Source: Anabaena sp. PCC 7108 (GTDB lineage: Bacteria; Cyanobacteriota; Cyanobacteriia; Cyanobacteriales; Nostocaceae). Taken from it: 64,000 nucleotides of DNA. The translations under genes were made by a program, and so were the position numbers. A model generated the notes under the pieces. That model searched no databases. It had not been told where the DNA came from and saw only the letters and a program-made list of their open reading frames with translations. The stretch spans positions 93,287-157,286 of the forward strand of contig NZ_KB235895.1 in assembly GCF_000332135.1 (NCBI RefSeq). Direction: 5' to 3'. Below, piece by piece: positions 9,501 to 18,220 of this stretch (positions are counted from its first letter, which is position 1; every line of letters begins with the position of its first letter).

Positions 9501-12455
9501 GATGAAAGAAGAAAAGAATTTATTATCAAATTTGATGACAATAAAATTCAATTTATTCATGCAGGTAGACCAATTGGTTGCTTTCAACATCCTGAATACC
9601 CGGAAAAGCAATATCGTGATAAAGGATTTGATCGTGACTTAGAGAAGATGTTGACTTTCAATATTTCTGATAAAGGAGAGGGGGTAACAGGTAAATTTGG
9701 TTTAGGATTTAAGAGTGTCTACCTTGCTTCTAGAAGACCTTACGTACTCAGTAAAAATTTAGGTTTTACCGTTGAAGGTGGACTTATACCATCACGATTA
9801 AATCCGCAGAAAGCTAGTGAACTTAGAGGCGATTTCAAAAGCTATACTGGTTTAGCCGATGCCACAATAGTGGAATTAACTCTTGAAGAGGATGTAACTT
9901 GGAAAAAGGTACTTCAGGACTTTCAATCTGTAGCCTATATTCTGTTAATTTTTTCCAAAGCCATCAAAACTTGTACTTTTGTTGATCATCACCATAAAAA
10001 AATTAGTTTATCTTGGCATCCTGCTGCTGTTTTGAATATTTCAGGAGTCGAAACAGGTAAATATAAAACTACCGATGATACTCAAGATTCGACACTACTA
10101 TGCCTAAAAAGCAGCGGCGAAACAACGGCTACTTTGGTTTTAGGTATTATTGAGCAAAACGGTCGCCTTTATAATGCTTTACCTAAAAATATTTCAACTT
10201 TTTGGGTGACAGCACCGACAAGAGAAAAACTATTTCTAGATTTTGTATTAAATGCTGACTTTGACATTACGACAGGACGAGAAAGTTTAGTAAAATCTTC
10301 AGTTCGTAATCGTGAGTTAGCACAAAATATAGGAAAAAATTTAGGAGAAGTTCTTGACTATCTTTTCCGTGCTAGTGAAGATAATTGGCAGGGGTTGACA
10401 GAAGCTTTTGGTTTTACAAATGTTGATAAATATGAGTTTTGGAACTTCTTATGGGAGGAGTTAGCAGTTCGTTGGCAGCAAAAAGACCCAAGTGAAGGAA
10501 TTGATATTATCCGTTGTATGTTGGCAGGTGATAATCGCACTATGGGTTATCTCATCACTCGTTGTCAATCTTTACCTAGTGGTTTATATGGTCGTCACCG
10601 TCAACTTATCTCACTTGATAATATTAACTACAAAGTAACAGGTAAACTCTCAGAACAAAACACTTTTTTACAAGTTGCTAACTGGGCTGGTTTTCAGGAA
10701 AAGTATCAGGATAACCTGATTGCCCGTGAGAAATGGGAAGAAGTTAAGAAACTATTAGGGGAAGATTTTATTAAACAACGTTATACTATCAGTGACTTAC
10801 GATTACTTGATATCTTAAAAAATGAAATAGGAAATAGTCAACCAAGAGTGGGAGTATCCTCTGCCAGATATATTGGTAGTCTCATTTCCAAAGATTTTTT
10901 TAATACCTTTAGTGTAGCTTCTGAACTCACTGAATTTCAGAGTTTTTTAGAGACAGTTCACTTCATATCTCAATCTGGTAGTTATTTACCATGCCAGCAA
11001 TTATTAATCAGTAATTCCCCTGTTATTGAAGAAAAATTGTTAGTTGATTTTGCACCAGATAGCCGTATTCTTCACCCTGAGTATAAAGATACTGCTTTAC
11101 ATTTATTCTATGCTTGTCGTTCAAGAAGAGATAGTATTTCTAAAGACGAAATTATTAGATGGGCGCTAGAAGCAACAACTGAAGAGCAACGGAAAGCAGT
11201 ATATATCTACCTCTTGCAAGGAGAGAAACGAGAAGAAATAGCATCTAGTTTATATGCTAATCGGCAGCTTTATTGGTTTGCCAATGATAAACGGATAATA
11301 GACATACTTGAGCTTATGGTACTAATTATCATTGAAAGAGGAGAAAGTTTACCACCGATAAATATCAATGAAATTCCTGAAAATGAACTAGAAACAAAAG
11401 ATTATGATCCTTTGTTTGAAATCCATACTAATTGTACAAGAAATGATTTTTCTTTAAATAGAACGCCAGAAGAATTAGAAGACTTTACACTTAAGCTACA
11501 AGCAGGACTTAATAATCAGTATTCCTCTTGGAAAGGATATATATACCACTTTACCCATATTGAAAATGCTGTTTCAATTCTCACAAATGAGAAATTACTA
11601 GCAAGGAATCTTTGTCGAAATTTTAATGATTCAGCAGGTGCAACTCTCATAGCTCGCACCAGTAATGATGTGAAAAATTTCGCCCGGTTCTATCTACGTC
11701 CAAAAACTCCAACTCAATGGCACAATGAGGGATTGGGCAAACGAAGAGGAAACATTTATGCTCTTTGTCCAGTCCCCATTTTCTTCTGTTTCAATCTGAA
11801 GCGAATTCTAGAAACACAAGGTAGCAAATGTGGTATTAGTAGTGGCAATCTTGCGGCTTCAGGCTCTCATTATGGTAACAGTACAACTTTTTTGGAGCAA
11901 TGTTTTGATTTTGCTCATGTCTACTCTACACTGGAAGTGGGTAAAGAGACTTTTTTGAGAGCATCTCAACAAGAATTTATCATTCATAATTACCTCGATT
12001 TTACTGAGTTGAATTTAGAAGATATAAGCATTATTTGTCGAACAACTCAAGATAAAGAAACTTTGTTAAACCTCATCGGTACAGACTCACAATATGCTAG
12101 TCGAGTATTTAAAGAACGGGAAATAGTTGGTGAGGGTAGTTTATTTTATCATGATAATCCTTATATATCAATCAAGGATAAGGGAAATTTTATTGATGTC
12201 CAAATTGATAATTACGATAAATATGGAAATATCAATGGGGAATTAATTCTAAGTTTTACAGAAGAGCCTCCATTTAATAGAGAAATTATTTCACCGTTCA
12301 GAGACATTTCAAGAATTAACCTTGGAGAATCTATGAATATTAGTTCATCTCGTCATCTCCAGTTACAATATAAACCTAATACTCGGATGAGTGTCAGGTT
12401 TCAAGAAAACGGTCAAAAATGGTTAATTTATACAAATGAGCCTCAAAATTATTAA
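6573..12455 (+). CDS. Giant sacsin/Hsp90-like ATPase with C-terminal DarT-like toxin domain (1960 aa)
   Basis: Residues 1-900 are mostly helical and unassigned. A second GHKL module lies at about 930-1060: FELFQNADDA (N-box, about 950), HAGRPIG (about 995) and GKFGLGFKS (about 1040). Near the C-terminus the protein changes to a DarT (DUF4433) pattern: YHFTHIENAVSIL (about 1657), LLARNL, FARFYLRPKTPTQW, and QQEFIIHNYLD, where the glutamate at about 1801 aligns with the catalytic Glu of DarT. DarT enzymes ADP-ribosylate thymidine in single-stranded DNA and are neutralised by DarG macrodomain proteins. A macrodomain gene follows with a 20-base overlap, which independently supports the call. The fusion suggests an ATPase sensor controlling a DNA-modifying toxin. 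Usual DarT is only about 200 residues, so this architecture is exceptional. The last 100 residues are unassigned. Confidence 0.75.
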   Translation: MSNQLRYLLHGNQEKYEDITTPLYITSQESTVWQKVGQQVLQRRGEDWRLIDPLLVEHIPSAKSQILGIKLLQSEEVVDLIRELGADCVDGNLLEQSERYELLRYISQWPSNQDLWKALQLHETVNGKLIGIKTGQIYLENPDFTLDERLKEYIVLIRQNRQEINQDWIPVWTADEAISTILNLPNPDKYCDLILNAIEQLSASEKDKWESELKNIHWLVNVDNKAIQPRDIIKLPIKLVKHQQIISTLDNSKYTENSLPNWIKNNQAYGWVKKLFNYWNAQDIIEKVFYHPQKSLTHWRNFCLVILDALADIDISKNPTLETLVKTETWLIIDDSLISPKQVIEIIPKGINKHLSTLVEISECEYTEVSLLSENIQNHDSLKIVKKLFSRWDENNVIDFILNQSQPHLYLDIILDALSSLFTNVNSRLTNNNIQYLKTKPWLVDIDGNAVYPENVLHYPSVEVEIEELLLTVSSSYIASSQLNQQNRNHDSCWQWLTKELFVIEDKALSEIGILLQAADDYQLGEFENDEFPLDEILQVFNNIDVSFLPVWNFAQKLNQDQFEKYLLPNLLGKLNEQKLIKILQTLFALNAQPNQSIINVFNSYLTLAVHYDIFPQILEKIRLLNRREQWQIPYELTWGNRENIDDSYLLNSDQEVIMHSYLNNVQTNDLLPQLPHSQAAIDATNFNVLQNYFRAWEQYCPHEPIGAFLSLLCGSEGSVKDIANLYLGKRNLENLRQRLFEDQPIQNRSFRIYIGQASDRTREVQSIMGGTFKASLVNTPNPPHLFVSKLASDVTELELLPIQPQQFIPSELVNLLEKSTKIFLKQVYEVTPSSLNQIWKDLLESDQLDIQVAKNFLLEGAPYVMRMLGAHERIPMVKNLLTSWDDCRHQRAELKQENRSVENIDQKIEDLISQLSNLLEAESSESEQVREQLLASVRDKINLHGYRCQSIPFELFQNADDAVIEWRGMSSQGQLDERRKEFIIKFDDNKIQFIHAGRPIGCFQHPEYPEKQYRDKGFDRDLEKMLTFNISDKGEGVTGKFGLGFKSVYLASRRPYVLSKNLGFTVEGGLIPSRLNPQKASELRGDFKSYTGLADATIVELTLEEDVTWKKVLQDFQSVAYILLIFSKAIKTCTFVDHHHKKISLSWHPAAVLNISGVETGKYKTTDDTQDSTLLCLKSSGETTATLVLGIIEQNGRLYNALPKNISTFWVTAPTREKLFLDFVLNADFDITTGRESLVKSSVRNRELAQNIGKNLGEVLDYLFRASEDNWQGLTEAFGFTNVDKYEFWNFLWEELAVRWQQKDPSEGIDIIRCMLAGDNRTMGYLITRCQSLPSGLYGRHRQLISLDNINYKVTGKLSEQNTFLQVANWAGFQEKYQDNLIAREKWEEVKKLLGEDFIKQRYTISDLRLLDILKNEIGNSQPRVGVSSARYIGSLISKDFFNTFSVASELTEFQSFLETVHFISQSGSYLPCQQLLISNSPVIEEKLLVDFAPDSRILHPEYKDTALHLFYACRSRRDSISKDEIIRWALEATTEEQRKAVYIYLLQGEKREEIASSLYANRQLYWFANDKRIIDILELMVLIIIERGESLPPININEIPENELETKDYDPLFEIHTNCTRNDFSLNRTPEELEDFTLKLQAGLNNQYSSWKGYIYHFTHIENAVSILTNEKLLARNLCRNFNDSAGATLIARTSNDVKNFARFYLRPKTPTQWHNEGLGKRRGNIYALCPVPIFFCFNLKRILETQGSKCGISSGNLAASGSHYGNSTTFLEQCFDFAHVYSTLEVGKETFLRASQQEFIIHNYLDFTELNLEDISIICRTTQDKETLLNLIGTDSQYASRVFKEREIVGEGSLFYHDNPYISIKDKGNFIDVQIDNYDKYGNINGELILSFTEEPPFNREIISPFRDISRINLGESMNISSSRHLQLQYKPNTRMSVRFQENGQKWLIYTNEPQNY

Positions 12456-13119
12456 GGGCAATTTATTTACGTCAAATTGTCAAACACTGGTAAACACCGT
12501 TAACTGTGTTGGGGTAATGGGTGCAGGTATTGCATTAGAGTTTCGCTTGAGATATCCAGAAATGTATGCGCGTTATGTGGATATTTGTAAGCAAAGCTCG
12601 ATGGAAATTGGCAAGTTGTGGCTGTATAAAGATGACCATCGTTGGGTTTTGAATTTCCCAACCAAACAGCACTGGAAGAAACCATCAAAATTAGAGTTTC
12701 TAGAATTGGGCTTACAAAAATTTGTTAATACCTATAGAGAAAAAGAGATAACTTCCATTGCGTTTCCGCTGCTTGGTACACAAAACGGAGGAATTCACCA
12801 AAACGAATCTTTGGAAATTATGAATAAGTATTTGAGTCAATGTGAATTGCCTATCGAGATATATATGTACGATCCTAATGCACCTGATGATATCTTTAGT
12901 AACCTAAAAATTACTTTTTCATCACTATCGGAAAGAGAAATTGTAGAATTAACTGGTTTAGGTAAAACATACATTAAACGAGTTAAGCAAGCAATGCTAG
13001 ATGAGAGTATATGTAATTTATCTAAATTTTTATCAACGGAAGGAATAGGGATTACTACAGTACAAAAAACTTTACTCCTACTTCCAAATTTTCACCCAAC
13101 TATCTTACCTAAAACTTAG
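12436..13119 (+). CDS. darG-like: DarG-like macrodomain protein (antitoxin)
   Basis: Residues 1-155 form a macrodomain: IIKGNLFTS at the start, VNTVNCVGVMGAGIALEF (ADP-ribose-binding loop, about 17-35) and FPLLGTQNGG (about 111-120). This matches the hydrolase domain of DarG, which removes ADP-ribose from DNA and so counters DarT. The C-terminal 70 residues include LTGLGKTYIKRVKQAM, which resembles a helix-hairpin-helix, a plausible DNA contact; usual DarG carries a different, longer C-terminal domain. The gene starts inside the last codons of the DarT-like fusion, so toxin and antitoxin are translationally coupled. Enzyme class is well supported. Antitoxin function rests on context. Confidence 0.8.
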   Translation: MSLKIIKGNLFTSNCQTLVNTVNCVGVMGAGIALEFRLRYPEMYARYVDICKQSSMEIGKLWLYKDDHRWVLNFPTKQHWKKPSKLEFLELGLQKFVNTYREKEITSIAFPLLGTQNGGIHQNESLEIMNKYLSQCELPIEIYMYDPNAPDDIFSNLKITFSSLSEREIVELTGLGKTYIKRVKQAMLDESICNLSKFLSTEGIGITTVQKTLLLLPNFHPTILPKT

Positions 13120-13163
13120 CAATAAATTTCTACAAGGGAGATTTGATTGATTTTACATTGAAG

Positions 13164-13880
13164 TTAACAACCAGGAATAAGCTTTTGGCAATAGCGTTGA
13201 TGAATTGCCATTTTCCCTAATTCTAAAATTACTTCTAGTGGCACATCAACAGATTTAGCTGCTTCAGAAATAGTAACTTTATTAGTGCGTAACAAAGCTA
13301 AAAGTTGTCGGACTTTAGGAACAATAGGGTCATTGCTATTGGTATAACCACGTTTTATAGCAATTTTTAGCCCAGTTTCAATATCATCAACTGTAACTTG
13401 ACGATTTTCATCTATTAATAATTTTTGCTGTCCAGGAATTGCATTAGCAATTTGAATACCGACATACCCAGGTTTTTTGCGCTGGGGAATGATGTCAAAA
13501 TTGTAGAGTCGCTTTTGTCCTTGAGAATCTACAGTTTGAACAAGTAAGTTAGTGATAGCAGTAGTGGTAGACCCTGGAAACTTTAGAGGTTGGATTGCTC
13601 TTAAAAAGATAGTTGTAGCTTGTCCGCTTTTTAAATCCGTATCTGTGGTGTAGACCAATCGTGAAGGATCTGCTACTAAAATATAAACTATCGCTTCGTT
13701 GGTTTGACTAAAGCTGATAGGTGTAGCCAGTCCTGGTGTAACTTGAACCTGAATTCTCGTTTTTGCAGCTATATCCCTGTCAATAAAGCGATAAGCAGGT
13801 GTTTGTGCCTGAACAATAGGTGCTGTTATCCCCAGCAATAATGCGCTAGTAGTGATGATAAAAGTAGTAAATTGTTTCAT
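13164..13880 (-). CDS. Secreted VirB9/TraK-like type IV secretion protein
   Basis: A 238-residue protein with a signal peptide (positively charged MKQF, hydrophobic segment, cleavage near VQA-QTP). The middle portion is beta-rich with a pattern reminiscent of VirB9/TrbG/TraK proteins of the T4SS outer-membrane core, and a helical tail follows. It is the last gene of the leftward transfer cluster, downstream of the VirB10-like gene, and a VirB9 partner for VirB10 would be expected there. Sequence similarity by eye is weak, so the family call leans on context, size and export signal. Confidence 0.5.
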   Translation of the reverse strand: MKQFTTFIITTSALLLGITAPIVQAQTPAYRFIDRDIAAKTRIQVQVTPGLATPISFSQTNEAIVYILVADPSRLVYTTDTDLKSGQATTIFLRAIQPLKFPGSTTTAITNLLVQTVDSQGQKRLYNFDIIPQRKKPGYVGIQIANAIPGQQKLLIDENRQVTVDDIETGLKIAIKRGYTNSNDPIVPKVRQLLALLRTNKVTISEAAKSVDVPLEVILELGKMAIHQRYCQKLIPGC

Positions 13881-14132
13881 AAAAATAAGTACTCGTGCAA
13901 AATAAATTTCATATTGAGGAGAGGGAACTCTTAACAGGAGAAGAATACAGAGATTTCTGTTTTAAAAAAATCTGCAATCAATTTTGCTCAGGTACTTACC
14001 TGGTATGCGGGAAACTCACACTTTTGTGGGTGCAATTAGTTGAAGTAATCGGATAGAAATACTTACACATTAGATTTCAGGCTGGATAAAAGTTTTAGGT
14101 CAAAATTTGTGTAATTAATTTTGTCTTACTAC

Positions 14133-15791
14133 TTACCGGGCAACTTTCAAAAAATTATTGACAACAACGGAGACTTCCGTACCTTCAGGTAAAAATTGAA
14201 TATTAGGACGTTGTAATAATTCCTGCACTGCTTGGTCAGACCGTCTCGACAGCCGCTCACTTACTGGACTAAAAAATCCTTCCAATGCAGCAGCCCATAT
14301 CTGCGGGTCAGAATTAGTAGTAACGGTACTTTGATTAAAATTACCACCAGAAACAATAGTGCTAGATTGAGTTCGGGGTTGATTAACTATACTACCCACT
14401 CTTCCTAAACTACTGAGTAATCCCACTAATAAATCTTGTTTGGCAATATCTGACCCTGCATCATGCAGCTTTTGAGCAATTAATGGACGCTTATTGTCAC
14501 CCCGAATTAATAGCGTACTAGCTGGTATCGTTTCCTGTTTAACTGTACCTTGGGAGTCAGGATAAACCAGAGCGATCGCAGTAGCTGATACTAAATTATT
14601 CTTTTTACCCACTGCTGTGGTTTTAGCGACGATAACAGTACCAATAGGAAGTGCCTCTGTGCCATCTGTGGCTTTGAGAGGTTTGGTTAATTCCACAGCA
14701 AAGCGGTCATTGGGATTTTTACCACCTTCATCCCAAATCATCGGCATAATCACTTTAGCTGACACAGAAGTACCCAGTGCTACATCTTTAGTATTTGCGG
14801 CATTGGAATTGACTAAATTTGCAGAGGTACGGTTGAGGATACCCACCATACCGGGAGTTAAATCAGCTTGAGTATCAACACTTTTAGAGCCAACTAAAAC
14901 TGTTCGCAGTTCAGCCTCTTGGGGAGTGGGTGTACTTGATTTTAAAGTTTTGAGAGTTTGATTACTTGCTGTCGATGCTGTCGGTTTTTCCTGAGTTGAC
15001 AGAGTTGAGTTACTAATTTGTGACTGTCCCAAACCGGCTAATTGGTTCCATTGTTGTAAAGCATCAGCATTACTTTCAGGTTTTTCTACTGATTGCTGAA
15101 TTGTTTGTGGAGGTGTATAACTTACAGGAGAATTTACAAGTGGGGAAGAATACCGTCTAACTACAGGTGCTGGTTCTGTAACTCTGACAGCAGTAGTGCG
15201 CGGTGGAACAGTCTGCTGCTGTACTGTACGAACTGGTGGTGGTGTCGGTTGTGTTTTAGCTTGTGATGTTTGACTAGGAGATTTAGTAGGAACTGGTTCT
15301 ACTTTTTCTACTTTAAGTTGTTGCTGTTGGTCTTGAAATGCTAATCTGCTTTTGAGTTCAGCAGACTCATCTAAAACTGGTTCACTACGGGTACTACTGG
15401 GAGAAGGATTAGCGGTTTTCGCCGCTTGTTTAGCAGGAGGTTTGGGTTGCAGAAATCCAAACCAGAGGGTTGAACCAGAAGCAATAACCACTCCCACCAA
15501 AGCAATTACCGACACTAGACGGACACCAGGTTTTTCTGCTAACGGTCGTTCTACTGCTGCTTCTTGATCTTGTTTTAAGCGATATTCTTGAGAAATAAGT
15601 TGATTTGCAGTAGGATTATACCCCGCCAGTCTTTGCTCGTCTTCAGGACTGATATCTTCGTCTTGTACAGCAGTTTGGCTAGAACGATAATTACCGTTAT
15701 TAGTATGGGACTCTAGGGAATAATTAGCAGAATTTTCGTAGGAGTCAAATTCGTGGTTTTGATTTGAGTGATTTTGATTTGAATTGTCCAT
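14133..15791 (-). CDS. VirB10/TrbI-family conjugation protein
   Basis: The architecture is typical of VirB10: a short cytoplasmic N-terminus, one membrane segment (LVSVIALVGVVIASGSTLWF, about residue 90), a long Pro/Gln/Thr-rich periplasmic linker, and a C-terminal beta domain containing ALPIGTVIVAKT and GTEVSVVVNNFLKV. VirB10 spans both membranes and couples ATP-driven movement to the outer-membrane channel. I chose the ATG giving MDNSNQ because it has an AAGG ribosome site upstream; a longer frame starting 63 bases earlier would overlap the preceding VirB8-like gene. The cluster order around it supports the call. Confidence 0.75.
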   Translation of the reverse strand: MDNSNQNHSNQNHEFDSYENSANYSLESHTNNGNYRSSQTAVQDEDISPEDEQRLAGYNPTANQLISQEYRLKQDQEAAVERPLAEKPGVRLVSVIALVGVVIASGSTLWFGFLQPKPPAKQAAKTANPSPSSTRSEPVLDESAELKSRLAFQDQQQQLKVEKVEPVPTKSPSQTSQAKTQPTPPPVRTVQQQTVPPRTTAVRVTEPAPVVRRYSSPLVNSPVSYTPPQTIQQSVEKPESNADALQQWNQLAGLGQSQISNSTLSTQEKPTASTASNQTLKTLKSSTPTPQEAELRTVLVGSKSVDTQADLTPGMVGILNRTSANLVNSNAANTKDVALGTSVSAKVIMPMIWDEGGKNPNDRFAVELTKPLKATDGTEALPIGTVIVAKTTAVGKKNNLVSATAIALVYPDSQGTVKQETIPASTLLIRGDNKRPLIAQKLHDAGSDIAKQDLLVGLLSSLGRVGSIVNQPRTQSSTIVSGGNFNQSTVTTNSDPQIWAAALEGFFSPVSERLSRRSDQAVQELLQRPNIQFLPEGTEVSVVVNNFLKVAR

Positions 15792-15825
15792 GATTCTACC
15801 TTTTTCCTTTTTAAATCCATGATCT

Positions 15826-16551
15826 TTAACGTCGCTGCTGAGGATTAAACTCAACCATTCTGATAATTTGCAATCCAGACGAGCGCATTTCGTAAATTTT
15901 CTGTTCTACCAATGGGGCATCTTTTCCTAATGGAGAACGGGGAATTTCCACTGCTTGGACTGTAAATGTGCGGTTGAAAGAAATACGCTCATCTCTACCA
16001 GTGGTGCGGTCAACTAAAATGCGAGTAGCAACCATATCTATTTCCCATTCTCCTAGTCTTATTGCTCTCGGTTCTGATAGATAGGAAATAATAGTTGTAC
16101 TGCGAAGCTGTCCTGTAAAAACACTAGTAGGAACTAATTCAGCAATCTTAGGTAAAGAAGCTTGGGCGAATTTTGGTTCTAGTAGTAGAGAAGCAAACCA
16201 AGCTGTTGTAGGAATGCGCCCTTTTTTACCAACTTGAACACCTTGGTCTAGTTGATTAGTATCAGTGAGTTTATCATCCCAATTAAATGTTAGAGTTGTC
16301 CAATCACTAACTACTTTTTGAATCACTCCTGGATAGCGCCAATTGCGGTCTTGTTCGGAAATATAAATTGTTTCGCCATTCAATAATTGAGCAAAGGTAG
16401 TCTTGCGTTCAGCAATTTTATTGACCCTAAAAGCAGTGAATAGGATTAACAGAAATATCAGACTATTGAATGCCGTTAAACACAGAAAACAAATAGCTAA
16501 TAAATTTTTGGATTCCGGCAGCAGTGGTGATTGCAGTCGTTTGATTTTCAT
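15826..16551 (-). CDS. VirB8-like bitopic membrane protein of the transfer cluster
   Basis: A 241-residue protein with a single N-terminal membrane segment (about residues 17-43) and a soluble periplasmic-type domain. That topology and its position directly upstream of the VirB10-like gene fit VirB8/TraE, the inner-membrane assembly factor of type IV secretion. No diagnostic motif was recognised, so the family is inferred from topology and gene order. It ends 34 bases before the chosen start of the VirB10-like gene, suggesting one transcript. Confidence 0.5.
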   Translation of the reverse strand: MKIKRLQSPLLPESKNLLAICFLCLTAFNSLIFLLILFTAFRVNKIAERKTTFAQLLNGETIYISEQDRNWRYPGVIQKVVSDWTTLTFNWDDKLTDTNQLDQGVQVGKKGRIPTTAWFASLLLEPKFAQASLPKIAELVPTSVFTGQLRSTTIISYLSEPRAIRLGEWEIDMVATRILVDRTTGRDERISFNRTFTVQAVEIPRSPLGKDAPLVEQKIYEMRSSGLQIIRMVEFNPQQRR

Positions 16552-16626
16552 AGCTATCTCAGTTCAATAGGACGGTGTGCAGTTGAGTGAGATATAAAAA
16601 AAATGCGGTATTTTTTTGGATATACC

Positions 16627-17751
16627 TTAAACCCTGCGGATCAAAGCAACACTAGTTGCTGTACCAATAGCACTACTAAGAATATCAATTAAACCTTTGA
16701 CATTAGCAGAAATGCCGTTATAAATTGCCATTCCCCCACCTCCAGCTATTAGCATTGCCAAAATTGGCGCAAAGATACTCAAGAAAAACATGAAAGCCAC
16801 ATCAGATGCTAATGCTGCACCTGATTTGACCAGGACAACGGCTGTTAAACCCACCAAAATGTTGTATCCAAGTTGGACACCAAACAGAGAAATAAACCCA
16901 GTTAACCAAGCCCAAATAGGACGACCTTGCAATGGTAAAAGTGATAAACCAACTGCGATTGGTGCAAATAAAGCAGTTAGCAATAATGCTGCTTCTAAAA
17001 TGTTTACAAATCCCCATTGTAGGGCATAAAGTATTAAGCGAATAATGGGAATAGCAGTATCTCGAAATACACTGCCAGGATCATTCACAAATTGAATAGC
17101 AGTACCAATCTGACCGGGCAATGTGCGTTCCCAAAGAAATTTAGCAAAATCTCGTAGTGGTTGAAGTGCAGATTTAGCTTTCTCTTCAGCTTCGGTAACA
17201 ATTGCTTTTGCTTGTTCTTGCTTTGAATCCCAGCATTCAATTAAATCCCCTCCAACTTGTCCCTGACATTCACTGTAAAGATTTTCTAGCTGTTGTCTGG
17301 CAATACTGCTAATAGTTACATTAGAAATCGCAGCCTTGAATGTTAATTCACTAACTTGAATTTCTAGCACATTTTGTACTTGGTTATAAGCAAAGCCTCG
17401 GATAAGAAAAATGGTTTTGGCTAAAAAATTGCCATTACCACCAAGAAATATCATAATTACGAGTGGCCAGACAAAAATAGCTGCTAATTCCGACCAAGAT
17501 TGTTTTTCAATAATTTCCTTCCCCGTTGTTAGTGTCACAAACAAGATACTGGCCGCTCCCAAGGTGATACCCAATCGAATTAAGCCGTACCATAAACTAG
17601 ATGAGGGGTCTAGGGTAACTTGCCAAACTAAATTCCAAGATTCAACTGTGGCACGAGATAGTTCTAAAGCACTGGAGACAATATCTAAAGCTTGAGTTTC
17701 TCCACCAGTAACAGGAAATGATTGAGCGATAAAGTACATCATACTTTTCAA
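16627..17751 (-). CDS. VirB6/TrbL-like polytopic membrane protein
   Basis: A 374-residue integral membrane protein with about six to seven hydrophobic segments, a soluble loop in the middle (about 150-215, containing two cysteines) and a Gly-rich hydrophobic stretch (LIAGGGGMAIYNG) near the C-terminus. This is the general plan of VirB6/TrbL channel components. It lies between VirB5-like and VirB8-like genes, in the order seen in many conjugation clusters. The ATG at MKSMMYF is taken as the start; MMYF three codons in is an alternative. Confidence 0.6.
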   Translation of the reverse strand: MKSMMYFIAQSFPVTGGETQALDIVSSALELSRATVESWNLVWQVTLDPSSSLWYGLIRLGITLGAASILFVTLTTGKEIIEKQSWSELAAIFVWPLVIMIFLGGNGNFLAKTIFLIRGFAYNQVQNVLEIQVSELTFKAAISNVTISSIARQQLENLYSECQGQVGGDLIECWDSKQEQAKAIVTEAEEKAKSALQPLRDFAKFLWERTLPGQIGTAIQFVNDPGSVFRDTAIPIIRLILYALQWGFVNILEAALLLTALFAPIAVGLSLLPLQGRPIWAWLTGFISLFGVQLGYNILVGLTAVVLVKSGAALASDVAFMFFLSIFAPILAMLIAGGGGMAIYNGISANVKGLIDILSSAIGTATSVALIRRV

Positions 17752-18220
17752 AAGCTTTAGCTGCTAAAATTGAACGTTGCTTTGCTCAAATTATTTACAG
17801 CTATTTTCAGGTAAATGAACCACACTTTAATGAAAGTTTCGCCCATAGACACCGGCAGGGTAGACACAAAGTAGCTGTGAGAGGGAGCGGCTTCTCGCAG
17901 AGTAGGCACAAAAGAAAAAATAGATTGGTTGTTTAGGGTGTGGTCTAAATACATGAAAACTGCTGTAACTGCTTTGAAAATTTATCCGCAGTAGGATTTT
18001 TGGTTCTTCGGTTCTTTTTATGGAAAACCTGGTTTAAAACCATTGAAAGCCTTATTGTGTGGGCATTTCATTAAAAATATGGGCATAATTGTTTATAACC
18101 CTTACGGGGCAAGGGTTTTGTTATAATCAATCCTCAATCACCATAAAAACAACGCAAGAGCCGGATTTTTAAAATTTTTATCTCAATGATTAAGATTCTT
18201 GCTGAATTTTGATTTTAAAG
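17752..18220. other. Spacer inside the transfer cluster with a hairpin
   Basis: This 469-bp gap between the VirB5-like and VirB6-like genes contains a stretch of the palindromic 'ctcgcagagtagg' type interspersed repeat (about 17850-17910) and a hairpin with arms AACCCTT/AAGGGTT at about 18098-18119, just past the VirB5-like gene. The hairpin lacks a long U-tract, so it is only a possible weak terminator or mRNA-processing site. Short open frames here follow the repeat and do not look coding. Confidence 0.35.

Noticed and set aside
17757-17954. 65-codon leftward frame
   Set aside because: Its centre is encoded by the interspersed 'ctcgcagagtagg' repeat and it has no coding features.
18098-18119. 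Rho-independent terminator
   Set aside because: The stem is short (7 bp) and no U-run follows in the direction of transcription; it is mentioned only as a hairpin.
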